Source of the DNA: Roseateles sp. | GTDB lineage: Bacteria > Pseudomonadota > Gammaproteobacteria > Burkholderiales > Burkholderiaceae_C | NCBI GenBank assembly: GCA_019234295.1 | Contig: JAFALK010000085.1 | Span: forward strand, 1-64,000 | Length of the DNA: 64,000 nucleotides | Reading direction: 5' to 3' | Position numbers and translations under genes: made by a program | Shown here: positions 48,843 through 57,415 of the stretch, piece after piece | How the letters are laid out: the number at the start of each line of letters is the position of its first letter | How positions within the stretch are numbered: position 1 is the stretch's first letter | Notes under the pieces: model-generated | What the model saw: only the letters and a program-made list of their open reading frames with translations | Databases searched by the model: none | What the model was told of the DNA's origin: nothing

Positions 48843-51470
48843 ATGCCGCTCGGAAACCCACTGCCCCTGATCGAGCGTGAGCATGAGCGCCGCCGGCGCG
48901 TCGTACTCGTTCTCATCAGTGCCAATGTCGTGGTGGCAGCCTTGCTGGCGGGGCTGGTTTTATTGGTCGCTCGCGCCGGGCGCGAGGCCTACGCAGTGCA
49001 GGCCCGCGACACCGCTGTGGACCTGGCCGCCATCGCCCAGGCCAGCGTCAGTTCCGAGTTCGTCCGTCTCGACGCCTTGATGCGCGCGGCACTCGGCGAG
49101 CTCGACGCCATGAACGCCGCTAGCCTCCAAGACGACGGGGCCGTCAACCGCGTGCTCGATCGCTACCGCGAACTGCTGCCAGACGTCGAGGGCTTTCGCC
49201 TCGTCGATGCCCAAGGCCAAGTGCGCTGGGGCAACCACTTGCCCCCGGGTGGGCCGGTGAGCGTGGCCGACCGCGACTATTTCATCCAGGCGCGCCAGCA
49301 CCCCGATGCCGGCCCCGCCATCGCCGGACCGCTGCGCTCGCGGGTCTCGGGCAACTGGGTCGTGGCCCTGGTCAGACCGCACGTCGTCAAGGGCCGATTC
49401 GAAGGCATTATCTACACCAGCCTGACGACCACGCACTTCCAGCGGCTCTTCGCGGGCTTCTCCGTCGGCGACCAGGACGCGATGACGCTGCGCCGCAGCG
49501 ACTTGCAGTTGGTCGCCCGCTTCGCGCCCGGCAGTTCGGCGCCTCTGGCCGTTGGCAGCAGCAATGTCTCGCCCGAGCTCAGGGCGGCGATCGCCAGAGA
49601 GCCAAACGCCGGTGTGCTCGTCACTCGCACTGCCATGGATGACCTGGAGCGCACGACAGCCTACCGCCGGGTCAGCGGCTGGCCTTTCATCGTGCTGGCC
49701 GGTCTGGGCACCGAGCGCTTCTTTGCACCCTGGCGCCAACAGGTGCGCCACATGAGCGCGCTGGCTGTCGTGGCCTGGCTACTGTTCGCCGCAGCCAGCA
49801 CGGCCGTCTACCGCTCGACCAGGCGCGAGACACGAAGCCTGCGCGAACTCTCTGCACTGTCACGCCGGGTGCAGACCCTGCTGCGCGTGGCGGGCGACGG
49901 CATCCACATCATCGACCGGCAGGGGCGTCTCGTCGGTATGAGCGACTCCTTTGCCCAGATGTTGGGCTCCACCCGCGAGCGCCTCCTGGGCCGCCACGTC
50001 AGCAGCTGGGACGTCAATCAGGACGAGGAGCGCATCACCACCTGGCTGGCCAAGGTACGCGACGGCGACCGCCAGCGCGTCGAGGTCCAGCACCGCCGCG
50101 ACGACGGCAGCATCCTCGATGTGGAACTGCAGATCAGCGCAGCCGAGATCGACGGCGAGCTCTTCGTCTACTGCTCGAGCCGTGACATCACCGAGCGCAA
50201 GCACCTGCTCGCCTCCATCGAGGCGCAGTCGGCACGCATCCGCGATCTCTACGACCAGGCGCCTTGCGGCTACCACTCGGTGGACGGCGAGGGTCGCGTC
50301 CTGCATATCAACGCGACCCTGCTCGGATGGCTCGGCTGCACGGCTGAGGAAGTCCTGGGAAGGCCGCTGGCGGAGTTTCTTGACGCAGAGAGCCAGACCC
50401 AGCTGGCGGTCGAATTCGCGCGCCTGAAGGCTGAGGGCTCGCTCGACAACGTCGAGATCCGCATCCTGCCCAGGCAGGGGCCACCGCGGCGCCTGCGCGC
50501 CACCCTCAAGGCGTCCTTCGACGACAAGGGCGAGTTCGTGATGAGCCGCTGCGTGACCCTGGACGTCACGCTGGAGGCCGAGGCCATGGAACAGGTGCGC
50601 CTCATGCTGCGCGAGCAGACGGCCATGCTCGACAACGACATTGTCGGCATGATGCGGCTGCGCGGGCGCCGCCTGATCTGGAAGAACCGTGCGGTCGACC
50701 GCATCTTCGGCTATGGGCCGGGCGAGCTCGACGGCCAGCCGGTTCGCCTGCTCTATCCCGACGACGAAACCTATGACAAGGTCGGCGTCGAGGGCTATCC
50801 GTTACTCGCTGCGGGAAAGCATTACCGGACCCAGCTGCAGTTGCGCCACAAGGATGGCCGTGCGCTCTGGATCGACCTCTGCGGCGTGAGCCTGACGCAA
50901 GACCTTTCGCTGTGGACGATGGCCGACGTCACCGCGCTCAAGGACGCGCAGGCACGGGCCGAGCATCTGGCCTTCCATGATGGACTGACGGGCCTGCCCA
51001 ACCGGCTGCTGCTGGCCGACCGTATCCGCCACGCGATCGCGGCGTCGGTGCGCGAGCGGCTCTGGGTGGCTGTTTGCTACATGGACCTCGACGGCTTCAA
51101 ACAGGTCAATGATCTCCACGGTCACGACGCCGGCGATGCCCTGCTCGTGGAGGTCGGGCAGCGTATCCGGTCCGTGCTTCGCGCGGGCGACACGGCCGCG
51201 CGCGTGGGCGGCGATGAATTCGTGGTGCTCTTGACCCAGCTCGAACCCGACGGCGGCTGGCGCCACGTACTCGAGCGGCTGATCCAGGCCATCCAGAAAC
51301 CGGTACTTCTCGAGGGCGGCATCATCGTCAACGTAGGCACGACGATCGGAGTGGCGATCTCGCCCCAGGACGGTAGCGAGCCTTCAATCCTGCTGGCCAA
51401 GGCCGACCAGGCCATGCTCGGCGCCAAGCGCACGGGCAAGGGGCGGATCGAGATGGCGACGCCTGGCTGA
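48843..51470 (+). CDS. Membrane diguanylate cyclase with periplasmic sensor and PAS domains
   Basis: An 875-residue sensor enzyme. Membrane segment at about 20-42, a periplasmic dCache-like sensor to about 300, a second segment near 305-323, then three PAS-type regions (around 345-465, 475-590 and 600-710) and a C-terminal GGDEF domain. The active-site VGGDEFVVL is intact at 789, and an RxxD inhibitory site (RAGD) precedes it, so it should make cyclic-di-GMP with product feedback. There is no EAL domain. The signal sensed is unknown. Confidence 0.93.
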   Translation: MPLGNPLPLIEREHERRRRVVLVLISANVVVAALLAGLVLLVARAGREAYAVQARDTAVDLAAIAQASVSSEFVRLDALMRAALGELDAMNAASLQDDGAVNRVLDRYRELLPDVEGFRLVDAQGQVRWGNHLPPGGPVSVADRDYFIQARQHPDAGPAIAGPLRSRVSGNWVVALVRPHVVKGRFEGIIYTSLTTTHFQRLFAGFSVGDQDAMTLRRSDLQLVARFAPGSSAPLAVGSSNVSPELRAAIAREPNAGVLVTRTAMDDLERTTAYRRVSGWPFIVLAGLGTERFFAPWRQQVRHMSALAVVAWLLFAAASTAVYRSTRRETRSLRELSALSRRVQTLLRVAGDGIHIIDRQGRLVGMSDSFAQMLGSTRERLLGRHVSSWDVNQDEERITTWLAKVRDGDRQRVEVQHRRDDGSILDVELQISAAEIDGELFVYCSSRDITERKHLLASIEAQSARIRDLYDQAPCGYHSVDGEGRVLHINATLLGWLGCTAEEVLGRPLAEFLDAESQTQLAVEFARLKAEGSLDNVEIRILPRQGPPRRLRATLKASFDDKGEFVMSRCVTLDVTLEAEAMEQVRLMLREQTAMLDNDIVGMMRLRGRRLIWKNRAVDRIFGYGPGELDGQPVRLLYPDDETYDKVGVEGYPLLAAGKHYRTQLQLRHKDGRALWIDLCGVSLTQDLSLWTMADVTALKDAQARAEHLAFHDGLTGLPNRLLLADRIRHAIAASVRERLWVAVCYMDLDGFKQVNDLHGHDAGDALLVEVGQRIRSVLRAGDTAARVGGDEFVVLLTQLEPDGGWRHVLERLIQAIQKPVLLEGGIIVNVGTTIGVAISPQDGSEPSILLAKADQAMLGAKRTGKGRIEMATPG

Positions 51471-51491
51471 GGCGCCGCCTCGCTCTGCTTC

Positions 51492-52904
51492 TTATTTGGC
51501 GAGCGTGAACTCGCCGAAGTCCTTCAGCTGCTCGAGCACCTTCTGGTCGCCGACGACGACGACGCTCTGGGCTTCGGGCTTGAAGTACTTGCGGCCCATC
51601 TCGCGCACCTGCTCAGCCGAGACCCTCTGGATCAGGGGCACGTAGTTGCCGAGGAAATCGCTGGGCAGGCCGACCAGCCAGTTGCTGGCCAGCGTGCGAG
51701 CCACCGCACCCTGCAACTGGTTGCTGATCAGGTAGCCGCCGGCCACGTAGCGCTTGTGCATGGCAAGCTCTTCCTCGCCGACGAGCTCCTCGCCCAGGCG
51801 CTTGTACTCGCTGAAGAACTCCTTGAGCGAAGCACCCGTCACGTCGTTGCGCACGTCGGCACCGCCAGTGATCGCGCCGCCGACGCGGAAGGACTGCGCC
51901 CCAGCCGAGGCACCGTAGGTGTAGCCCTTCTCCTCGCGCAGATTGATGTTCACGCGACTCGAGAAGCCTCCGCCGATGACGGTACTGGCCAGGCGCAACG
52001 GCACCTGGTCGGCGGCCGAGGCAGCCTCGCCAGGGCGACCCAGGCGCAGTGTGGACTGCACGCTATTGGGCCGCTCGAGCAGCACACGCACGGCCGGGGC
52101 GCTGTCGCGCGCGGCCGGGGCGTCTGCCGGTGCCGGGCCGGAAGCCTTCCAGTCGCCGAAGGCAGCTTCGGCCAGCTTGATGGCTTCGGCCGGCGCGATA
52201 CGGCCCGAGATCACGAGCAGGCTGCGCTCGGGACGGACTCGGCTCGCATGGGCCTGGCGCAGGGCCTCGGGCGTGACGGCATCGATGGCATCGGCCGTGG
52301 GCTGGGTGCGACCATAGGCATGGTCGCCATAGATCGCCTGGTTCAAGGCGCGCGTCGCGCGGAAGGCCGGGCGCGCCTCCGAGGCCTTGAGGTTTTGCAG
52401 TGCATTGGCCTTGGCCAGCGCTACTTCGCGATCCGGATAGGCTGGCGTGCGGGCCACCTCGGCCAGCAGATGCATCATCGGCGCGGCGTTCGAGGCCAGG
52501 GCATCAGCAAAGACGGTGATGCCGTCGTTAGCGCCGGAGGCGCCGACGTTGCCGCCCAGGCCCTGGGCCGCTTCGGCAATGGCACGCGAATCGCGCTTGG
52601 CCGTGCCTTCAGTCATCACATTGGCCAGCAACGTGGCAAAGCCCTGCTGGTTCGCGGCGTCGGCCGAGAAGCCGGCCCCGCGCACGGCCAGCACATAGTC
52701 CAGGCGCGGGATGCCCTGGCGCGGCACGACCCAGATTTCCAGACCGTTGTTCAGGGTCTTCTTGGTGATCTGAGGCACCGGCAGGGCCTTGTCCTTGGCG
52801 AATGGCGGCAGCTCGGCAGGCAGCTGGGCACTTGCGGATGCAAAGGCCAGCGGGCTCGCGATCACTGCAGCGGCGAGGAGGGTCAGTCGGAAGTGCTTAT
52901 TCAT
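51492..52904 (-). CDS. M16-family peptidase, non-catalytic partner
   Basis: A 470-residue exported protein (signal about 1-25, ending ASAS) with the M16 fold. The zinc motif HxxEH is absent (GFATLLANVMTEGT stands in its place), while the C-terminal half has the substrate-binding GGGFSSRVNINLREEKGYTYGASAG motif. This is the pattern of the inactive subunit that completes the active site of its partner encoded next door. It lies 12 bp after the partner gene. Confidence 0.93.
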   Translation of the reverse strand: MNKHFRLTLLAAAVIASPLAFASASAQLPAELPPFAKDKALPVPQITKKTLNNGLEIWVVPRQGIPRLDYVLAVRGAGFSADAANQQGFATLLANVMTEGTAKRDSRAIAEAAQGLGGNVGASGANDGITVFADALASNAAPMMHLLAEVARTPAYPDREVALAKANALQNLKASEARPAFRATRALNQAIYGDHAYGRTQPTADAIDAVTPEALRQAHASRVRPERSLLVISGRIAPAEAIKLAEAAFGDWKASGPAPADAPAARDSAPAVRVLLERPNSVQSTLRLGRPGEAASAADQVPLRLASTVIGGGFSSRVNINLREEKGYTYGASAGAQSFRVGGAITGGADVRNDVTGASLKEFFSEYKRLGEELVGEEELAMHKRYVAGGYLISNQLQGAVARTLASNWLVGLPSDFLGNYVPLIQRVSAEQVREMGRKYFKPEAQSVVVVGDQKVLEQLKDFGEFTLAK

Positions 52905-52915
52905 GCTTGTTCTCC

Positions 52916-54319
52916 TCACTTGCTGGCCGCAGCGGCAGGTGCAGCGGCAGGTGCAGCGGCAGGTGCAGCGGGCACGGGCTTGGGCGCCGGCTTGCGGTCG
53001 ATGGTCGTGCGGTTCTCGCGGGTCAGGTAGGTCCTGGCCACGCGCTGCACGTCCTCGGACGTGACACCCTCGATCCAGCCGGGGATCTTGTTGGCCACCT
53101 TGGCATCTCCCCAAAGCGTCTGCAGCTTTGCCAGGCGGTCGGCGCGGCTGAGGAACATCTCCATGTCGTTGTAATAGCCGGCCACCAGCGAGGTCTTGAC
53201 GCGCTTGAGCGTGGCGGCGTCCACGCCGTTCTTGACGATCTTGGCCACCTCTTCATCGATGGCCGTCAGCAGCGCGTCCACATTGCTCGTGGGCTTGTAG
53301 AGCGAGTAGACGACGTACAGCGTCGGACCGTCGAAAGTCCAGGGGTCGGTCAGGCCATAGAGCTCATTGACATTGAGCGCAAGCTCGCGGCCCTTGACCA
53401 GGCCTTGGTACAGCACCGAGGCGTCGCCACCGGCGAGCAGGCTGCCCAGCACCGCCATGGGGGCCTGGTCACGGCTACCGCGCGCGGGCATCTTCCAGGC
53501 GACCGCGGCGGCCGGCACCTGGGCCAGCGGGTCCTGCTGCTCGAAGCGGCGCTCGGCCGTGTTCAGGCCTTCGCTGTAGTCCGTGCTCTTGGGTGTGGGA
53601 CGGGCGGCGATCTTGCCGAAGTACTTCTCAGCCAGGGCAAAACCCTGGGCCGGCGTCAGGTCGCCGGTGATGGACAGCACAGCATTGTTGGGGCCGTAGT
53701 AGTCGCGGTGGAAGGCGCGTACGTCGTCAAGGCTTGCGTTCTCCAGGTCCTGGAAGCTGCCATAGCCGTCGTGGTTGTTCTCCCACTTGTCGAACGCCTT
53801 CTGGCCAATGTCGATCCACATGAAGCCGCCGTAGGGGCTGTTCTTGACGTTGACGCGGATCTCCTCCTTGACCACGTCCTGCTGGTTCTTCAGCGTCTCG
53901 GGGTTGAAGTCCAGGGTCTTCATGCGATCGGCCTCGAGCCACAGCAGGGACTCGAGCGCAGAGACCGGTGCGGTCTCAATGTAGTTGGTGAAGTCGGCTC
54001 TGGTGGAGCCGTTGTTTCGACCGCCGCCGCTGGTGATGACCTTGTCGAACACGCCCTTGGGCGCTACGGGCGTGCCCTGGAACATCAGGTGCTCGAAGAG
54101 GTGGGCGAAGCCGGTGCGGTTCCTCGGCTCCAGCCGCATCCCCACGTGATAGACCACCGAGACGCCGACGATGGGCGCGCTGTGGTCCTCGGAGACCACG
54201 ACCGTGAGGCCGTTGGCGAGCTTGTGCGTCGCGATGGGCAGCTTCCATTCGTCGGACGCCAGGGCCGAGAGCGAAGCGGACAGGGCCAGGGCCCCAAGAC
54301 CGAGTTTAAAAATGCGCAT
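52916..54319 (-). CDS. M16-family zinc metallopeptidase, catalytic subunit
   Basis: A 467-residue exported enzyme (signal about 1-22). The inverted zinc motif HLFEH is present (FAHLFEHLMFQGT) with the downstream Glu in the ESLLWLEADRM region, so it is the catalytic half of the pair. The protein ends in an Ala/Pro repeat encoded by a 12-bp tandem repeat. Relatives are periplasmic peptide-degrading heterodimers. The substrate is unknown. Confidence 0.94.
   Translation of the reverse strand: MRIFKLGLGALALSASLSALASDEWKLPIATHKLANGLTVVVSEDHSAPIVGVSVVYHVGMRLEPRNRTGFAHLFEHLMFQGTPVAPKGVFDKVITSGGGRNNGSTRADFTNYIETAPVSALESLLWLEADRMKTLDFNPETLKNQQDVVKEEIRVNVKNSPYGGFMWIDIGQKAFDKWENNHDGYGSFQDLENASLDDVRAFHRDYYGPNNAVLSITGDLTPAQGFALAEKYFGKIAARPTPKSTDYSEGLNTAERRFEQQDPLAQVPAAAVAWKMPARGSRDQAPMAVLGSLLAGGDASVLYQGLVKGRELALNVNELYGLTDPWTFDGPTLYVVYSLYKPTSNVDALLTAIDEEVAKIVKNGVDAATLKRVKTSLVAGYYNDMEMFLSRADRLAKLQTLWGDAKVANKIPGWIEGVTSEDVQRVARTYLTRENRTTIDRKPAPKPVPAAPAAAPAAAPAAAASK
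52931..52966. repeat. 12-bp coding tandem repeat in M16 gene end
   Basis: Three exact copies of AGCGGCAGGTGC encode the Ala-Ala-Pro-Ala tail of the catalytic M16 subunit. Copy number could vary between strains without shifting the frame. Confidence 0.9.
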
Positions 54320-54392
54320 GGGCAAAGTACCTCCGTTTCGAGAGAGGCGCGAGCCTGCCATCTCTCGGAGCCCCGCGCAACGTGACTTTCGG

Positions 54393-54953
54393 CTAGGTCG
54401 CCTGAGCTTGCAGCCTGCCCAGCTGGCCGTCGCCACGCCGGAACAGCAGTGCGCAGGCGCCCCACAGCATCACGAAGAGCGCCTGCAGCACCAGCGGCTG
54501 ATGCCAGCCCATGACCACGCCGATGCCCGCCGCCATGGCCTGGGCCCCCGCCATCGCCGCCAGCGTCCAAGACATGCCACGCGGCTGCAACCTCGCCACG
54601 GCTGCGCCCGCCGCGCCGATCAGCAGCACGCCGCCGAACATCAGGTTGGCCGGATCGCTCTCGCTGCCGATGAGCCCCACCTCCAGGTTCAGCCACACCA
54701 ACAGGAAGGCGCCCAGCAGGCCAAGGCCAAAGCCGGCCCGATAAAAGTGGCTGGGGCGGCCACGCGCCAACAATTCGTAGGCCACGCAGGCGCCGGCCAG
54801 CATCGAGGCAAAGACGGCAAAGTCGTACTTGTTCCACTGGACCATGTAGGTGAGCTTCATCGCCAGCCCCGGCATCAGCAAGAGCGCCAGCGCCGCACAC
54901 CAGACCACCAGGCGCCAGCGCCTGGCACCCACGCTCAAGACATTTGCCCTCAT
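54393..54953 (-). CDS. Integral membrane protein of unknown function
   Basis: A 186-residue protein with about six hydrophobic segments, a basic N-terminus and an aromatic WNKYDF loop after the first segment. I do not recognise a characterised family. It lies 73 bp upstream of the M16 pair on the same strand and may share a transcript with them. A larger frame extending to 55485 is not supported beyond 54953. Confidence 0.7.
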   Translation of the reverse strand: MRANVLSVGARRWRLVVWCAALALLLMPGLAMKLTYMVQWNKYDFAVFASMLAGACVAYELLARGRPSHFYRAGFGLGLLGAFLLVWLNLEVGLIGSESDPANLMFGGVLLIGAAGAAVARLQPRGMSWTLAAMAGAQAMAAGIGVVMGWHQPLVLQALFVMLWGACALLFRRGDGQLGRLQAQAT

Positions 54954-55061
54954 GTTCTTGCCTCCTTGGGATCAGGATCCGGGCAGTCTCGCCATCGTTC
55001 GTGACGAACTGATGGGGCGTCACCCCATCTTCTTGGCTATTAAAGTCGTCAACAGGCAGCA

Positions 55062-55091
55062 CGCCATCATGCCGCCTGGCGGATGATGGCG
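55062..55091. other. Long imperfect palindrome
   Basis: CGCCATCAT-G-CCGCC and GGCGG-ATGATGGCG form 14 paired bases with one bulged G and a minimal loop. No T-run follows on either strand, so it is not a simple terminator. Confidence 0.6.
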
Positions 55092-55480
55092 ACGCCGGGT
55101 CGGCGATCAAGAGTCGCAAACATCCTCGACGCCGTACCGCTCCGAAGTTAGCGAAGGCTAGCAAAAGGGCAATGGCAATGGCATTGGCCCGCGCCGTTCC
55201 TGCAAGACCGTACAGGCAAGCTAGCAGGCAGGAACGACTTGGCCGCTCAGGCCGCTCGTATCGGAGGGCTCTATGGCCTGATTTCGGGCCGCCGCAGCTG
55301 TCTTCGGCGGGCATGTTCAGGCTCCCCTCCACCCGGCATTTGCCGGCTTCGTCGGTACTACGAGCCTCTTTGCCACCCTGCAGCGCCCCGGCCGTGCCAT
55401 CACCGGCCTCCAGCGGGTCATCCCCGACCACGCCACAGGGCTTCCCGTGTTGCGCGCGCTTTCCTTGTGTACGTGCTCTC

Positions 55481-55513
55481 GGCACTACCCCGGCACTACC
55501 TCCGCACTACCCC
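55481..55513. repeat. 11-bp tandem repeat, three diverged copies
   Basis: GGCACTACCCC, GGCACTACCTC and CGCACTACCCC lie head to tail in the gene-poor stretch, with a partial fourth copy GGCA. It has no visible coding role. Confidence 0.7.
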
Positions 55514-55860
55514 GGCACAGCCACTGGCGGTCCTGCATTGTTCATCCATCCAGTGATGACAGCCTTCTCCGAAAGCGTTGTCGGATCGGCCTGTGCATCG
55601 TCCTGCTCGAAGCTTGCTCGGCGTTCACTCACGCTACGACCTCGCACACTCGCGCTGCCACCCATGCGTGGCACGCTGACCTGAAGACTTCAGACATTTC
55701 GTCACCTCGATGCCTGCTCCGGTTGCTTCGTGATGGAGCGATTTCAGGGTGGGCCTTGCCCCCACTGGCAAGCGCCGCCTTTGCACGCGCGCGCACCCAT
55801 CTGCGACATTCGTGCCGCTCGATCGGGCGCCCTCGTGTGCCCGTGCGAGCTTCGGAGAAA

Positions 55861-56973
55861 ATGCCGCACGCAAGGATCACTCCGCCAAATATGTCCACAA
55901 AGAAGACCTCGCCGCCAATTCAGCATCAAGGAGCGCCGGTTCATGAGCCTTTGCCTCGGACGCGCTACAAGAGCGGCAACCCGACCATCAGGGATGTGGC
56001 CAAGCTGGCCGGCGTTGCCCCGATCACCGCATCGCGGGCCTTGAGTACGCCCAATGCCGTCTCAGACCTTGTCCGGCAGCGTGTTCGCGATGCCGTCGCC
56101 CAGATTGGCTACGTCCCAAACCTCCTGGCCGGTGCGCTTGCTTCGCGCAAGAGCCGCTTGGTGGCCGCAGTCGTCCCGGATATTTCGGGGCCAGTCTTTC
56201 TGGAGACGATCGAGTCGCTGACGAACACGCTTGCGTTGAACGGCTATCAACTGATGCTTGGACAGAGCGGCTATGAGAACTCACGCGAAGATGCGTTGCT
56301 CGAGGCCATCATTGGTCGTCGCCCGGATGGCATCATCCTGACAGGCGCCATGCGCTCGGACCAGGCGAAGCACAAGCTGAAGGCGAGCGGGATCCCCGTT
56401 GTTGAAACCTGGGACCTGACAGACTCGCCTATCGACATGCTGGTCGGCTTCTCTCACGAGCAGATCGGCAAGGCCGTCGCGCAATTCCTTCATGCCAAAG
56501 GTCGGCGCAAGTTGGCCACCATCAGCGGCAACGACGACCGTAGCCGCAGGCGGGCGCGGGCGTTCATCCAGTCGGCCGAGAGTCTTGGACTGGGTCAGAC
56601 CAACGGTGTCGTGCCTGCTTGCTATGTACCGGCCCCCACCACGCTGGCCAGCGGGCGTGCGGGTCTGCGCGAGTTGTTGGCGGCTGCCCCGGACATCGAC
56701 GCCATTTTCTGCAGCTCCGATCTCATGGCGCTCGGCGTTCTGATTGAGGCTCAGGTCCGCAGGATCCCGATTCCGTCTGATATCGCTTTGATCGGTTTCG
56801 GTGATCTCAGCTTTTCGAGGGATCTTGAACCCGCATTGACGTCTGTTCGGGTCGACGGCGCCCTCATCGGGCGGACGGCAGCGGAGTTCATTGTTCAACG
56901 CTCCGAGCGTCAAAGCGTCCACGAACCCATCTGCAACGTCGGCTTTTCCATTGTCGAACGCGCGACGACGTAG
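55861..56973 (+). CDS. LacI-family transcriptional regulator (gluconate-operon type)
   Basis: A 370-residue repressor. The helix-turn-helix is NPTIRDVAKLAGVAPITASRALSTPNAVSD (about residues 40-69), with the hinge helix LAGALASRKSR, then a periplasmic-binding-like ligand domain. I give the ATG at 55861 (GGAG 3 nt before); the ATG at 55891 is equally possible and removes ten residues. Both leave an unusually long lead before the HTH. It is probably the regulator of the downstream sugar genes, through the GGTACC array at 57050. Confidence 0.92.
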   Translation: MPHARITPPNMSTKKTSPPIQHQGAPVHEPLPRTRYKSGNPTIRDVAKLAGVAPITASRALSTPNAVSDLVRQRVRDAVAQIGYVPNLLAGALASRKSRLVAAVVPDISGPVFLETIESLTNTLALNGYQLMLGQSGYENSREDALLEAIIGRRPDGIILTGAMRSDQAKHKLKASGIPVVETWDLTDSPIDMLVGFSHEQIGKAVAQFLHAKGRRKLATISGNDDRSRRRARAFIQSAESLGLGQTNGVVPACYVPAPTTLASGRAGLRELLAAAPDIDAIFCSSDLMALGVLIEAQVRRIPIPSDIALIGFGDLSFSRDLEPALTSVRVDGALIGRTAAEFIVQRSERQSVHEPICNVGFSIVERATT

Positions 56974-57013
56974 ACGCTAACCCACGCTCTTGCGGGTTCG
57001 TCCGCCTTCTTCG

Positions 57014-57043
57014 TTGACAGCCGAAGAAGTCCTCGAATACTAT
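57014..57043 (+). promoter_or_regulatory. Promoter upstream of the TonB receptor (TTGACA/TACTAT)
   Basis: A perfect -35 TTGACA (57014-57019) and -10 TACTAT (57038-57043) are 18 bp apart. The predicted start, around 57050, coincides with the first base of the GGTACC array. A leader of about 366 nt would precede the receptor ATG. Confidence 0.72.
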
Positions 57044-57049
57044 TGCAAT

Positions 57050-57076
57050 GGTACCGGTACCGGTACCGGTACCGGT
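57050..57076 (+). promoter_or_regulatory. Tandem GGTACC operator array (LacI-type)
   Basis: Four contiguous GGTACC units plus GGT. Each pair (GGTACCGGTACC) is a perfect palindrome with a central CG, the usual form of LacI-family operators, and the array offers several overlapping registers. It sits directly downstream of a -10 element and of a lacI gene. Binding would block transcription start. Confidence 0.65.
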
Positions 57077-57145
57077 GTGTTTTCAAAAGCACCAACATGG
57101 TGCCAAGGTGGGCGCCATATCTATAAATCTCAGGAGACGACAGCC

Positions 57146-57331
57146 ATCACCTCAGAACCGGGCCACGGCAATGTCCAAGAGGTCTCGGATCCGCCGGCGC
57201 AGCCGCCGCCGCCGTCGGTCAACAACACCATCGACGTCCTCTGGACGCCCGAGAACTACCGCCACTTTCACGACAGCTTCATAAGAGGTGCCGATGTGGG
57301 TGCGTTCAGGATGGCTGCGCACCAAGCGTAA
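57146..57331 (+). other. Possible leader ORF with an ATC start, or gene remnant
   Basis: A 61-codon frame ends at TAA 57329-57331. An AGGAG ribosome-binding site lies 9 nt before an ATC codon; no ATG is at the right place. The same frame extends back to an ATG at 56990, which would run through the promoter and operator. The peptide has a Pro-rich middle and a polar/aromatic end (LWTPENYRHFHDSF). I recognise no family. Confidence 0.25.
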
Positions 57332-57415
57332 GTTGTTCTAGGTTTCCCCAGGTGGCGAAAGCGGGGCGTTTTCCACCTGAATCATTGGCCCCGAAGTTAT
57401 TGTTTAGGAGACAAG

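Larger units (their letters stand above)
54954..55860. other. 907-bp gene-poor stretch with hairpin and short repeats
   Basis: No frame here has a known domain or a good ribosome-binding site. It contains a long imperfect palindrome (55062-55091), a short tandem repeat (55481-55513) and GGCAAT repeats near 55173. GC content looks lower than in flanking genes to the left. It separates conserved chromosome from the sugar cluster and may be decayed sequence at an insertion boundary. Confidence 0.5.

Noticed and set aside
52802..54385. Long plus-strand frame opposite the M16 peptidase pair
   Set aside because: Antisense shadow; it crosses two genes and the tandem-repeat region and has no recognisable domain.
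57050..57076. GGTACC array as a CRISPR or simple neutral microsatellite
   Set aside because: There are no spacers, so it is not CRISPR. Its exact position after a -10 element and next to a lacI gene makes an operator the better reading, though slippage may have created the copies.
56990..57331. 113-codon ORF through the promoter and GGTACC array
   Set aside because: It would encode a Gly-Thr repeat from the operator itself and overlap the -35 and -10. Kept only as a possible shorter leader ORF from 57146.
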